Below, piece after piece: positions 41,743-50,364 of a DNA stretch of 64,000 nt. Origin of the DNA: Sphingomonas sp. C3-2. Its GTDB lineage: Bacteria; Pseudomonadota; Alphaproteobacteria; Sphingomonadales; Sphingomonadaceae. The notes beneath the pieces are model-generated. The model worked only from the letters and a program-made list of their open reading frames with translations, was not told the DNA's origin and did no database searches. The stretch's first letter is position 1; every line of letters starts with the position of its first letter. Location: the NCBI RefSeq assembly GCF_033025475.1, contig NZ_CP130322.1, positions 496,001-560,000 of the forward strand, in the 5' to 3' direction. The position numbers and the translations under genes were made by a program.

Positions 41743-42692
41743 TCGTCGGCGGGGCGGGGTTTATCGGATCGCATCTCGCGGCGCGACTGCTCGAGCAAGG
41801 TCGCGATGTTCATGTCATCTTGCGCCCCTGCAATACCGGTTGGCGGCTGAACGGGCTGTGCCGGCCGCCAACGCTCCACCATCTGGACATTGCCGATGCC
41901 GCTGCACTGGAACAGTGCCTGCGCAGCGTTGCGCCCGCGCAGATCATTCATCTTGCGACCAACACGGCGGGGAGCGCGCGGCACGGCGCCAGCGGGCGTG
42001 CTGACGCCGATGGGCAGGACGTTGCCCTGCTCGCCGCGTTGCTCGGCATAGCGGCCGCGCTGCCCGCCCCGCCGCGCACGTTCATCCGCAGCGGATCGAT
42101 CGCCGAATATGGCCCGGTCGTCGATCCCGCCGGCGAGGATATGCCGCCGCACCCGACGACCGCCTATGGCTGTGTGATGCTGGAATGCACCCGCTATGCC
42201 CAGCGGATTGCCCCGAGGCTGCCGTTCACCGTCCGCACGGCCCGCCTTGGCCATACTTACGGGCTGCTCCAGCCGACCAGTTTTCTGATTCCAGCCCTTA
42301 TCAACGCCTGCCTCATGGGCGATCCCTTCCATGTCAGCCGCCCCGACGACACGCGCGACCTGACCCATATTGACGACATCGTCTCGGGCCTGTGCGCGCT
42401 GCTCGATGCGCCTGATGACACGCCCGACATACTCAACCTGTCCCGGGGCGAAGGCGTCTCGATGCGCATGGTTGCGGGGATTATTGCAGATGCCACGGGA
42501 TGCCCTGCCGGTCTTCTTTCCTTTGGCCCAAGACATGATCCATCACTGCAATGCGCAAGCCCAAGCCTGGCGACAATGCATCTCGGCTGGACGCCCCGGA
42601 TCGACGCCGTGTACGGTCTGGCCGCATTGGTGAGGCAGACGATTACCACAACCATGCCGTCCCGCGCCCCCTGCGCCACCCTTGCCAGTTGA
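41721..42692 (+). CDS. NAD-dependent epimerase/dehydratase family protein with probable CTG start
   Basis: A 323-residue extended SDR: VLIVGGAGFIGSHLAARLLEQG is the dinucleotide site (shown in pieces), LATNTAGSARHG and SGSIAEYGPV follow. At the active site the usual YxxxK is YGCVM (TAYGCVMLECTR), so the catalytic lysine is missing. There is no ATG, GTG or TTG before the Rossmann motif in this frame; a CTG at 41721 follows AAGGGG with seven bases spacing and gives a perfect N terminus. It overlaps the glycosyltransferase gene by 22 bases. The activity is uncertain. Confidence 0.75.
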   Translation: MHAAPVLIVGGAGFIGSHLAARLLEQGRDVHVILRPCNTGWRLNGLCRPPTLHHLDIADAAALEQCLRSVAPAQIIHLATNTAGSARHGASGRADADGQDVALLAALLGIAAALPAPPRTFIRSGSIAEYGPVVDPAGEDMPPHPTTAYGCVMLECTRYAQRIAPRLPFTVRTARLGHTYGLLQPTSFLIPALINACLMGDPFHVSRPDDTRDLTHIDDIVSGLCALLDAPDDTPDILNLSRGEGVSMRMVAGIIADATGCPAGLLSFGPRHDPSLQCASPSLATMHLGWTPRIDAVYGLAALVRQTITTTMPSRAPCATLAS

Positions 42693-42804
42693 GCCCGAGG
42701 CAGCCGCGCCTCATCCGGTTCTCCCCCCATTCGACCGGATCGCAACCTCCGCCTGCACTGAAATCCGGTTGCGGAGTTGGCGGATGGTGAAGTAGCGACG
42801 GCCA

Positions 42805-43686
42805 ATGACTATGCCGCTACCGGCACTCCCCGGCATTCTGGAAGCGCGTGATGACGATCGCGTCGTAAAAGCGCGCCTTGAAGTTCCAGGGATGGTCGTT
42901 GAGCTTTGTGATTTTCCGCCGCTGCGGAGCGAAGACCGCGTCACCTGCGAAAGCGAAACGATTCTGAGCTTGGGTCTGTCGCCGCTGCTGCCAATATGTT
43001 CGGGGCGTTACGCCTCCGGGACATATAGTCGATTTGCCCGTCTCGGCGCGCTTATCCTGCGTCCAATGGGTATGCCGCTGGAATTTCGCCACGCAGGGGG
43101 TGAGTTCACAAGTGTTCGCTGCCGTTTTGCATCTACCGACAGATTAAAACAGCCCGGCGAAAGCTGGTCGGACGCCGAACTTGAGGCATGCCTTCATATC
43201 GCCGAGCCGCGGGTTGAGTATGCCATGATCCGCCTGGCCGAGGAATGTAAGCAACCTGACGCAAACAGCGCCGCGATCGTGGCCAGTCTCGGCGAACTCA
43301 TTCTGGCTGATCTCGCGCGCTATTTTCAGGCCGTACGGACCCGCGCGACAAGCCGGAAGGGCGGTTTGCCGGCCAGCCATTTACGACGAATTTCCGAACA
43401 TATAGAAAACAGCACGGCACCGCCCAGCATCTCGGATCTGGCGGCGTTATGTGGATTGAGCACCAGCCACCTGATGCGCGCCTTTCGGCAGAGCACCGGC
43501 AAAAGCGTGGCCAAATATGCCGAGCATATCCGCATGTCCAAGGCCAAGACCCTGCTTTCCGAAAGCGATCTTCCGATCAGCGAAATCGCCACGAGACTGG
43601 GCTTCTCCACCCCGGCTGCATTTTCCCACAGTTTTCGGCGCGTCACGGGGCATACACCGCGCGATTATCGTAGTTCGATTGGATAG
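42805..43686 (+). CDS. AraC-family transcriptional regulator
   Basis: A 293-residue regulator with an N-terminal cupin-like or helical effector domain and a C-terminal pair of helix-turn-helix motifs (SISDLAALCGLSTSHLMRAF and LPISEIATRLGFSTPAAFSH with FRRVTGHTPRDYRSS). It begins 113 bases after the epimerase and faces the leftward SDR-EthD operon, with only 54 bases between their 3' ends. It may regulate the accessory cluster, but no operator could be assigned. Start at the ATG 42805 is supported only by frame. Confidence 0.88.
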   Translation: MTMPLPALPGILEARDDDRVVKARLEVPGMVVELCDFPPLRSEDRVTCESETILSLGLSPLLPICSGRYASGTYSRFARLGALILRPMGMPLEFRHAGGEFTSVRCRFASTDRLKQPGESWSDAELEACLHIAEPRVEYAMIRLAEECKQPDANSAAIVASLGELILADLARYFQAVRTRATSRKGGLPASHLRRISEHIENSTAPPSISDLAALCGLSTSHLMRAFRQSTGKSVAKYAEHIRMSKAKTLLSESDLPISEIATRLGFSTPAAFSHSFRRVTGHTPRDYRSSIG

Positions 43687-43740
43687 CGCCGGTGGCGCGC
43701 CATCAACGCCCTTGGCGGGTATGACGGCGCGCCAGTTGCG

Positions 43741-44505
43741 TCAGCGGCACATGACGCCACCGTCCACGAACATCGTATCACCCGAAATATAGGCGCCTTC
43801 GGCCGACGACAGAAAGGCAACGGCGCGGGCAATCTCGATCGGTTGTCCCATATGACCGATGGGGATACCGGCCTCGACAGCCGCGCGTGCTTCCGGGCCA
43901 TCAATATATCGCCCGAGCTGCGGTGTTTCGATAAAGCCGGGGCAGATTGCGTTCACGCGTATTCCGTGAGGCGCATATTCCTTCGCCGCAGACTTGGTCA
44001 GGCCCAATACGCCGTGCTTCGCCGCCGTATAATGGGGAAGCCCCGGTGCCGCCATCACCCCCGCGCCCGAACAGTTGTTCACGATCGAACCCCCACCGCA
44101 TTTCAGCATGGCGATGATTTCATGCTTCATGCTGAGGAAGATGGAACTGAGATTTGTGCGGATAACCTGATCCCAGTCGGACAATGACTGTTCGTGGAAA
44201 GGCGCAACGGCTCCGGTCATTCCGGCATTGTTGAAGGCGATGTCGAGGCGGCCGAAATGATCGACGGTCTGCTCCACCATCGCGGCGATGGCTTCTGGTT
44301 CTTCCACATCGGCCTGAATGAAAATGGCGGTGCCACCGGCCGCCAATATCCGTTCAACGGTCTCGCGCCCGCGTTCCGCGGTGCGCGCAACGACGGCAAC
44401 GCGTGCCCCCCGCTCGGCCAGATACTCGGCGGTGGCCTGCCCTATGCCGCTGCTTGCGCCGGTGACAAGGGCGACCTTGCCGCTCAGGTCCATGGGTGTG
44501 CTCAT
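43741..44505 (-). CDS. Short-chain dehydrogenase/reductase (classical SDR)
   Basis: A 254-residue NAD(P)-dependent oxidoreductase. TGASSGIGQATAEYL binds the cofactor, NNAGMTG follows, and the catalytic Ser-Tyr-Lys lie in NCSGAG and PHYTAAKHG. The end IGHMGQPIEIARAVAFLSSAE with YISGDTMFVDGGV is like that of hydroxysteroid and cyclohexanol-type dehydrogenases, but the substrate cannot be named. The ATG at 44505 overlaps the stop of the preceding EthD-like gene (ATGA). A longer upstream frame is discarded. Confidence 0.92.
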   Translation of the reverse strand: MSTPMDLSGKVALVTGASSGIGQATAEYLAERGARVAVVARTAERGRETVERILAAGGTAIFIQADVEEPEAIAAMVEQTVDHFGRLDIAFNNAGMTGAVAPFHEQSLSDWDQVIRTNLSSIFLSMKHEIIAMLKCGGGSIVNNCSGAGVMAAPGLPHYTAAKHGVLGLTKSAAKEYAPHGIRVNAICPGFIETPQLGRYIDGPEARAAVEAGIPIGHMGQPIEIARAVAFLSSAEGAYISGDTMFVDGGVMCR

Positions 44506-45236
44506 CCTTGGATATCCTGCAGCGCATCTGCATCCTTCCACCCGCCGGGACGGTAGGCGCTGGTGATCATCACAGAGACGTTGGGAAGATCGAGGAAGCG
44601 CGCGACATTCGCCATTTCTCGCGCATAATTGGCCTTGTAGACCTCCTCGGATCCATTCGCCTTCCAGAAGACAAGCGGATCAGTCATCGCCTCGATCGGA
44701 TAGCATTCCTCGACAATCCCGTCCCACGCCGGCGCCCCTGGGGTCAGCACACGGGTTATGATATTCTGGCAATAATAGAATGTATCCTGCGTTTCCACGC
44801 CAACCCGGGTCTGATCCCGCATCCAGATTTCCATGTAACCCTCGCGGGTTATGCCCGGTAGCTTGAACAGGAATGCCAGTTGCGAAAAACCGCGTACGCG
44901 GCCGTCCGCATCCGGCGTCTCGGTGTTGGGCAACACGGTCGATTCTGCCACGGCATAGCCTGCGATGCGCGGAGCAATGCTGTTCAATATGGCTTCCACC
45001 GGCGCCCGTTCATGAGCAGCGTTCAACCAGAAGGCGACCATCGCAGTTGGGGCCGGCTGTACCGGCTCGGCCCTGAGCGGCGCGCCGGCGGCAACCGCCT
45101 CATCGACGATGTTGATCTGGAGCCGGTCGACCGGGAGCGAAAGCAACCTGTCCCGAACGTTTCCGAGCAACATCGCATTGAACTGTTCGATGGGCTGGGA
45201 GTCCGGTTTCCAGAGTACGTAGATTATCTTTTCCAA
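44502..45236 (-). CDS. EthD-domain-like protein of the catabolic cluster
   Basis: A 244-residue protein with two similar halves of dimeric alpha/beta-barrel type: IIYVLWKPDSQPIEQFNAML near the start and AFLFKLPGITREGYMEIWM in the second half, each followed by a predicted QNI or INIVDEA strand. This matches EthD-like proteins, which assist ether or ring degradation or act as isomerases or dehydratases. The start is a TTG at 45236, with GGAG about eight bases upstream; the overlapping ATG in another frame is not used. It is coupled with the SDR gene. Function unproven. Confidence 0.72.
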   Translation of the reverse strand: MEKIIYVLWKPDSQPIEQFNAMLLGNVRDRLLSLPVDRLQINIVDEAVAAGAPLRAEPVQPAPTAMVAFWLNAAHERAPVEAILNSIAPRIAGYAVAESTVLPNTETPDADGRVRGFSQLAFLFKLPGITREGYMEIWMRDQTRVGVETQDTFYYCQNIITRVLTPGAPAWDGIVEECYPIEAMTDPLVFWKANGSEEVYKANYAREMANVARFLDLPNVSVMITSAYRPGGWKDADALQDIQG

Positions 45237-45396
45237 AGCGCTTCTCCATCCTCTCCATACGCGTGCAAATCAGCCAACGCATACGCAGCGCGCGTCTTTC
45301 TGGGACAGATTTTCCTAGGCAAGCAGGCGCACGGCGTCACCGCCATTGATGGTCGCAAACTTGCGCGCACGGATCATAAATATCGCCAGACGATCA

Positions 45397-46059
45397 TCAA
45401 TTTGGAGCATGCCCCTGCTCGGGGACGCAAGCACCTCTTTGAAGAAAACCATTGAGCAGCGTTCGGACAATGCGTGAGGCCTCGGCGGCGGCCGATATCT
45501 CCGCTCTAAAGCCCGGTCGAATCGACGCCATCATGACGACGGCGCTCGTGAGTTCGAGCAAAGTCATAGCCACTTCTTCAGGGCTGCTCGTCAGCATGGT
45601 CCGATCGGGATGCTGAGCAATATAGGTTACAAGACGCTGCTTCGTCTGGGTTTCCATGGTGACATGGAAGGCTTCGAAGATTTCCTCAAGCTTGATCGCT
45701 TCGCTCAGGAAGAGGCGGAAGATGCCGAGATAGAGAGGGTCGGTCGCCGCCGCGATGATGTTCGTCAGGATATCGACCAGCCCGATTTCCATCGGCTGGG
45801 GGGCGACATTGTCGGTTATCCTGGCAAGGTGATTGTCGAGGACATGCTGGATCACCGCCTTAAGCAGCTTCGCCTTGCTGCCATACCGGGCATAAATCGT
45901 CGGCTTGCCCACATTGGCAGCCTCGGCGATCCGGTCGATCGAGGTCCCCGCATAGCCATCGCGCGCAAAAATCGCGGCGGCCGTGTCAAGGATCCGCAAG
46001 CTCATGAGCTTGGCGTCCTCGCGTTTCGGCCTTCCGCCGCGTCCCATCGATTTCGTCAA
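45397..46059 (-). CDS. TetR-family transcriptional regulator
   Basis: A 220-residue regulator. The N-terminal helix-turn-helix reads ILDTAAAIFARDGYAGTSID followed by RIAEAANVGKPTIYARYGSK, with the conserved Y-x-R-Y-x-S-K. The ligand domain is divergent. It is divergent from the SnoaL/TonB-receptor operon; a perfect 17-base palindrome lies in the space between. It runs in the same direction as the EthD-SDR operon, 160 bases upstream of it, so it may control both arms of the cluster. That link is inferred from position. Confidence 0.9.
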   Translation of the reverse strand: MTKSMGRGGRPKREDAKLMSLRILDTAAAIFARDGYAGTSIDRIAEAANVGKPTIYARYGSKAKLLKAVIQHVLDNHLARITDNVAPQPMEIGLVDILTNIIAAATDPLYLGIFRLFLSEAIKLEEIFEAFHVTMETQTKQRLVTYIAQHPDRTMLTSSPEEVAMTLLELTSAVVMMASIRPGFRAEISAAAEASRIVRTLLNGFLQRGACVPEQGHAPN

Positions 46060-46163
46060 CTTCAGTTTCCCACGTTCGTCCGCTTGCCTCGTCTGTCTAG
46101 CCGATACGGCTTCCCATGCAATTCACATGCACAGGTCAACATCCACCTTCACGCGCTTTACAG

Positions 46164-46180
46164 AACTTAACGGTTAAGTT
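46164..46180. promoter_or_regulatory. Probable TetR operator (AACTTAAC-G-GTTAAGTT)
   Basis: AACTTAAC at 46164-46171 and GTTAAGTT at 46173-46180 are perfect inverted arms of eight bases around a central G. The element lies in the 160-odd bases between the TetR start at 46059 and the leader frame at 46227, exactly where an operator controlling both directions is expected. Confidence 0.8.
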
Positions 46181-46226
46181 AATATGATTCGCAGAACAAA
46201 ATACAGGCCAAGGGGAGAAGGTCAGT

Positions 46227-46286
46227 ATGCAGGATGCGGTCATTCGCAATTTCACCACCGCGTCGGTTGATCGACCGGGCGCATGA
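46227..46286 (+). CDS. 19-codon leader reading frame coupled to the SnoaL gene
   Basis: A short frame starting with ATG at 46227, right after a strong ribosome site (GGGGAGAAGG at 46212-46221), encoding MQDAVIRNFTTASVDRPGA. Its TGA stop (46284-46286) overlaps the ATG of the SnoaL gene at 46283 as ATGA. The SnoaL gene has no ribosome site of its own, so translation probably proceeds through this leader. I see no regulatory codon run. Conservation would decide whether the peptide matters. Confidence 0.5.
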   Translation: MQDAVIRNFTTASVDRPGA

Positions 46287-46750
46287 GCATGTCCGCTGAC
46301 CAGTCCAGGATGACCATATCCTTCCTGATTCAGGATCGGCTTTTCGAATTTGGCCGCGCCGTCGACAGCAAGCAGTTTCACAGGCTCGACGCGGTCTTCG
46401 ATCAGGATGCTGTCGGAATCTATAATGGTGCGAACAGCCATGAGACGGCCGCCCAGTTGATTGCGGCGATGCATCACAATCTGGGCGTCAATTCGCACTG
46501 CGGCGTCAGCCAGCACAACATCCTCAATGTTCAGGTCGTGCCGGACGGTGACGTCGCGGCCGAGAGCCGGGCCTATTTCTACGCGATCCATGCCGGAGTG
46601 GGCGCCTATGACGGGCAGCTGTGGAAAACCTGGGGCGAGTATAACGACTTCTGGGTACTGACGGCGGCCGGCTGGCGTATTCGCGAGCGCCGCTACACGA
46701 CATTCTTCAGTGAGGGCCCGGCCGAAATTGTGACCGCAAAACCAACCTGA
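46283..46750 (+). CDS. SnoaL-like (NTF2-fold) protein 1
   Basis: A 155-residue protein of the NTF2/SnoaL fold, which includes dehydratases, isomerases and hydrolases acting on polycyclic or steroid substrates. Typical parts are the helix RLFEFGRAVDSKQFHRLDAVFD, the GIYNG strand with an acidic residue, and the sheet AESRAYFYAIH...GEYNDFWVLTAAGWRIRERRYT. The ATG at 46283 overlaps the stop of the 19-codon leader; ATGs at 46289 and 46310 are other possible starts. It leads the rightward arm before the TonB receptor. Confidence 0.82.
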   Translation: MSMSADQSRMTISFLIQDRLFEFGRAVDSKQFHRLDAVFDQDAVGIYNGANSHETAAQLIAAMHHNLGVNSHCGVSQHNILNVQVVPDGDVAAESRAYFYAIHAGVGAYDGQLWKTWGEYNDFWVLTAAGWRIRERRYTTFFSEGPAEIVTAKPT

Positions 46751-46807
46751 CAACAAGCACATTATCGGGGCCGTCGGAGAACGGTCGTCGATTTCAAGGA
46801 GGGGAAG

Positions 46808-49414
46808 ATGCAGACCATGACGATCGCGCCCAATGGCGCGAGCGAACGCTCGACTATTGTTCCGAGGTTGCGGCTCGGTCGACCGAAGCGCAAAGGCGCA
46901 TCAGCTATTAGACTGAGCCTCCTTGCGGGAATAGCCGCCATGGCTCCGACCGCGCCGTCCTTTGCGCAGGAGGGACCTGCGGCGTCGTCGAGCGAACCCG
47001 GTATCAGCGATATCGTCGTCACCGCCCAGCGGCGTGAGGAGCGCAATCAGAGCGTCCCCATCGCGATCACGGCCTTCTCCCAGGAAAAGCTGACACAGAA
47101 CAACATCACCGGCGCACAGGATCTGAGCGGTCTTGTCCCGTCGCTCGTCGTCGGCGCGAACGGCTCGGGCTCGCGCGACACCCAGTCGCCGACGTTGCGT
47201 GGTCAGGGCGCGACATTTCAGGGGGCATCGGCGGTCGTCATCTATATGAACGAAGTGCCTCTGCCCGCTGCAGTGACGCTCAATCAGCAGGGTGGTCCCG
47301 GCAACTTCATCGATCTTGAAAATCTTCAGGTTCTGGCGGGGCCACAGGGCACCTTGTTCGGTCGGAACACGACTGGTGGCGCCATGCTGCTCGTCCCCCG
47401 CAAGCCGACTGATCAGCTTGAGGGATATGTTGAGGGCAGCATCGGCAATTACGATTTGCGCGGACTCGAGGGCATGGTGAACGTGCCCATTGTCGAGGAC
47501 AAATTACTGGTCCGGGCCGTTGGCGCGTATAACGACCGCGCAGGCTTTACCCGGGACGTCGTCTGGAACAAGCGCCGCGACGATGTGCATTGGTATACCG
47601 GGCGCATCGGCATCATGATGAAGCCGGTCGAGCGCTTCTCGAATTACCTGATGATGTACGGCACACGGTCCAGCACCAATGGCACGGGCTTCATCAATAC
47701 CGGCATCAATATTGCCGGCATGTCTGCATTCGGCCTGTGTCAGGAAGGGCCCTCCATTCCTGCTATGGTCTCTTCGTGCGACGTCTACAGGAAGCAAGCG
47801 GAACTGGCCAATGAGCTTGGTCCCCGCAAGACTCGGCTTGGCGTGGACGAATTCCAATATGTTCGAACCTGGGGGTTGACGAACACCACCAGTTACGAGC
47901 TGACCGACGAACTGACTCTGCGCAATATCGTAAGCTATCAGCGCTTCAAGGGGAGCTACAGCTACGACAGTGACGGTACCCCACTACAACAAAACGATCA
48001 GAACCCTACGCGCTATCCAGATTTTCCGGTGTCCGGCCTCTCCGAATTCGGGCTACCCTTGGCTGGCTTCAATAATTTGCCCGGCAACACAGCCCCCCGC
48101 GACAATCTTCGTGCGCTAACCGAGGAGTTGCAGCTTCAGGGCGCTATGCTCGACGACCACCTGAACTTTACGGTCGGTGGTTTCTACTATGATCAGAAGC
48201 CGGTCGGCCCGATGAATGGACCGCAGATCGTGTTCTGCCCAGCAGCCTTTACCGGCTTTCCCATCCCAGGCACGGCCGCGTGCAGTGCGCAGCAGGTTCA
48301 GGTCGGGATATCGACCCGTTCGAAGGCCCTTTACGGTCAGGCCACGCTTGATTTCGGCGTCGCCGCGCCTGAACTCGATGGTCTGCGGTTGACAGCGGGA
48401 TACCGTTACACATGGGACACGGTGAAGGGCTTTGCCCGCTTGTACACGCCGGTAGAAGGCACGGGGAACGTCGTCTGCGGTAGCGACGCTCAGATGGTCC
48501 CGGTCGGCGAGGAAGCCCGCTGCGGCTTCAGCGCAACGCTCAAGAGCAGGGCACCGACATGGACGTTCGGCATCGATTATCAGGCAAACCGCAACCTCCT
48601 CCTATATGCAAAGGTGAGCCGTGGCTTCAAAGCGGGTGGCTTCAACACCTACTCGGTGCGTCCATCGACGCGGACGTATGAACCGGAAAAGGTGACATCC
48701 TACGAAACCGGGTTCAAATCCGATTGGCGCCTTGGGGCGATCCCTTTGCGTTTTAACGGAACCTATTATTACTCGGATTATAATAATATCCAGCGAGTGA
48801 CCGGAGATTTCAATCCGGAGACGAATGCTGGTGGCGCGCAGTTTTTGGGTGCGTCAGCGCGAATTCAGGGAGTCGAGGCCGAAGTTACCGTTCGTCCCAT
48901 CCCCGAACTCGAACTTGGCGGCAACCTCAGCTACACGGACGCCGACTATCGGAATTTCACCTACACGCCGCTTTCCCCCACGCTGGCCTGCAATGGCCTG
49001 GTGCCAGCCGGCGGCACGGCGGATGCCAGTTGCAATCCCTTCCAGTATGTCACCCCGTGGATCTACAATCTGAATGCGGCGCTGACGCTACCCGTTCCAG
49101 ATTCCGTGGGTGAGATCAGCCTGACGGCGAACTATTCGCACCGTTCGGATCAGAACACCGAGGCGCTGTTGCCACCTTCACAGCAGCCCGGCTCGATCCT
49201 CACGGGCTATGGCCTGCTCAACCTTTCGCTCAATTGGCAGGACGTTGGCCAGAAGGGTGTCGATCTGACCTTCTTCGTGACCAACGCGACCAACAAGCTC
49301 TACCGGATCAGCAATACCAATCTCTACCAGTCCCTGCTGACGGCCGCATCGGTCTACGGGGAACCGCGCATGTACGGGCTCAAGCTCCGCTACCGCTTTG
49401 GGGAAGGCCGATAA
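46808..49414 (+). CDS. TonB-dependent outer-membrane receptor of the catabolic cluster
   Basis: An 868-residue receptor with an unusually long charged start before the signal core (SLLAGIAAMAPTAPSFAQ, cleavage near residue 54). The TonB box is ISDIVVTAQRR and the plug contains SVPIAITAFSQEKLTQNNIT and GPQGTLFGRNTTGGAMLL. The barrel ends MYGLKLRYRFGEGR, without the usual final aromatic because four residues follow the phenylalanine. Surrounded by SnoaL, SDR and EthD-like genes and a TetR repressor, it is probably the importer for the substrate degraded here. AAGGAGGGG precedes the ATG. Confidence 0.92.
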   Translation: MQTMTIAPNGASERSTIVPRLRLGRPKRKGASAIRLSLLAGIAAMAPTAPSFAQEGPAASSSEPGISDIVVTAQRREERNQSVPIAITAFSQEKLTQNNITGAQDLSGLVPSLVVGANGSGSRDTQSPTLRGQGATFQGASAVVIYMNEVPLPAAVTLNQQGGPGNFIDLENLQVLAGPQGTLFGRNTTGGAMLLVPRKPTDQLEGYVEGSIGNYDLRGLEGMVNVPIVEDKLLVRAVGAYNDRAGFTRDVVWNKRRDDVHWYTGRIGIMMKPVERFSNYLMMYGTRSSTNGTGFINTGINIAGMSAFGLCQEGPSIPAMVSSCDVYRKQAELANELGPRKTRLGVDEFQYVRTWGLTNTTSYELTDELTLRNIVSYQRFKGSYSYDSDGTPLQQNDQNPTRYPDFPVSGLSEFGLPLAGFNNLPGNTAPRDNLRALTEELQLQGAMLDDHLNFTVGGFYYDQKPVGPMNGPQIVFCPAAFTGFPIPGTAACSAQQVQVGISTRSKALYGQATLDFGVAAPELDGLRLTAGYRYTWDTVKGFARLYTPVEGTGNVVCGSDAQMVPVGEEARCGFSATLKSRAPTWTFGIDYQANRNLLLYAKVSRGFKAGGFNTYSVRPSTRTYEPEKVTSYETGFKSDWRLGAIPLRFNGTYYYSDYNNIQRVTGDFNPETNAGGAQFLGASARIQGVEAEVTVRPIPELELGGNLSYTDADYRNFTYTPLSPTLACNGLVPAGGTADASCNPFQYVTPWIYNLNAALTLPVPDSVGEISLTANYSHRSDQNTEALLPPSQQPGSILTGYGLLNLSLNWQDVGQKGVDLTFFVTNATNKLYRISNTNLYQSLLTAASVYGEPRMYGLKLRYRFGEGR

Positions 49415-49492
49415 ACAAATTCGGGCGAACGGGGTGACGTCCTCGCCCCCCGCCCCTCCATTCAAATCATTGGTCAGTTCAGAGGAAAAACA

Positions 49493-50002
49493 ATGAACAG
49501 TGAGCAAATCGCCTCGATCGAAGCCCGACTAGCGGAAGTCGAAGCCCGGCTGGAGATCATGGATCTCGAGGCCGAATATGCCCGGTCGTGGGACGCCGCC
49601 GATCCCGAGGGGTGGGCAGAAGTCTTCACCAGTGACGGCGTCTTTGAAATGAGCCCTGTCGGGATCCAACCCAATCGCCTTCAACGCGGACACATCGAAC
49701 TGGCAGCATTCTGCCGCGAAACATCGACCCATTATCGCGGGCTCCACTACATGCACCTGCCGCGGCTCAGCATCAACGGTGATGTGGCCTATGCCCGGCT
49801 CCATTTTGAATGGATCGGCCTGTACAACCCCCGGGAAAATTACCGCGGTCGACGCGACGCCGCCGGATATTACGACGTCACCTACCGAAAGGAGAACGGC
49901 CGCTGGCGCATGGCGCACCGGCTTGAGAAGCAAATCACCGGGCAAATCGCGGACGGTTACGACATCTACCTGTCTGAGAGTTTTCCCTCCACGACAGCCT
50001 GA
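49493..50002 (+). CDS. SnoaL-like (NTF2-fold) protein 2
   Basis: A 169-residue SnoaL_4-type protein starting with a charged coiled segment (EQIASIEARLAEVEARLEIM) and the fold motif EAEYARSWDAADPEGWAEVF, in which the Tyr and Asp are the usual catalytic positions in bile-acid dehydratase-like members. Later HYRGLHYMHLPRLSINGDVA and GYYDVTYRKENGRWRMAHRL complete the barrel. It is the last gene of the rightward arm, 78 bases after the receptor. It differs clearly from SnoaL protein 1. Confidence 0.83.
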   Translation: MNSEQIASIEARLAEVEARLEIMDLEAEYARSWDAADPEGWAEVFTSDGVFEMSPVGIQPNRLQRGHIELAAFCRETSTHYRGLHYMHLPRLSINGDVAYARLHFEWIGLYNPRENYRGRRDAAGYYDVTYRKENGRWRMAHRLEKQITGQIADGYDIYLSESFPSTTA

Positions 50003-50030
50003 AGCCCTCCGGCACAGGATGGCGGAACAA

Positions 50031-50075
50031 GTGCTGCCACGCACGCGATGAAAGCGTGGCAGCACGAAACCTTTT
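50031..50075 (+). terminator. Long hairpin, probable terminator of the catabolic operon
   Basis: GTGCTGCCACGC at 50031-50042 and GCGTGGCAGCAC at 50054-50065 pair perfectly over twelve bases with an eleven-base loop. Only a short T-run (CCTTTTC) follows ten bases later, so termination efficiency is uncertain. Confidence 0.5.
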
Positions 50076-50207
50076 CACCCGACATGGATGATCGCTCTGC
50101 CCTTCTCGCAGCGCGCAGCGATACTGACGGCACGGGGTTTAGGACTACTACGACCCGAGCGCGGGGTCGAAAGCGTCCCCTCGAGCGGACGGAATTCGCT
50201 ATATTAG

Positions 50208-50284
50208 TGGTGCGCCCGACAGGATTCGAACCTGTGGCCCCCAGATTAGGAATCTGATGCTCTATCCTGCTGAGCTACGGGCGC
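50208..50284 (-). tRNA. tRNA-Arg (anticodon CCT)
   Basis: On the minus strand GCGCCCG at 50278-50284 pairs with CGGGCGC at 50212-50218; the D, anticodon and T stems fold normally. The anticodon loop is TTCCTAA, giving anticodon CCT (decodes AGG). The T loop reads TTCGAAT. Discriminator A is followed by an encoded CCA (TGG at 50208-50210), total 77 nt. Confidence 0.97.
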
Positions 50285-50364
50285 ATTTCGCAGTGCCTGT
50301 GGAGGCGACAGGATTTTCCTAATCTTGACCGGGAAGGCGGTCAACGTGCGAAGTCGCGTGTGAC

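Noticed and set aside
45237-45396. Possible remnant of a gene upstream of the EthD-like gene.
   Set aside because: No frame with family resemblance or ribosome site was found; the interval is best read as promoter DNA.
50208-50284. Search for a second copy of the tRNA-Arg end near 42.7 kb as an att site.
   Set aside because: No matching repeat was found by eye at the left edge of the cluster.
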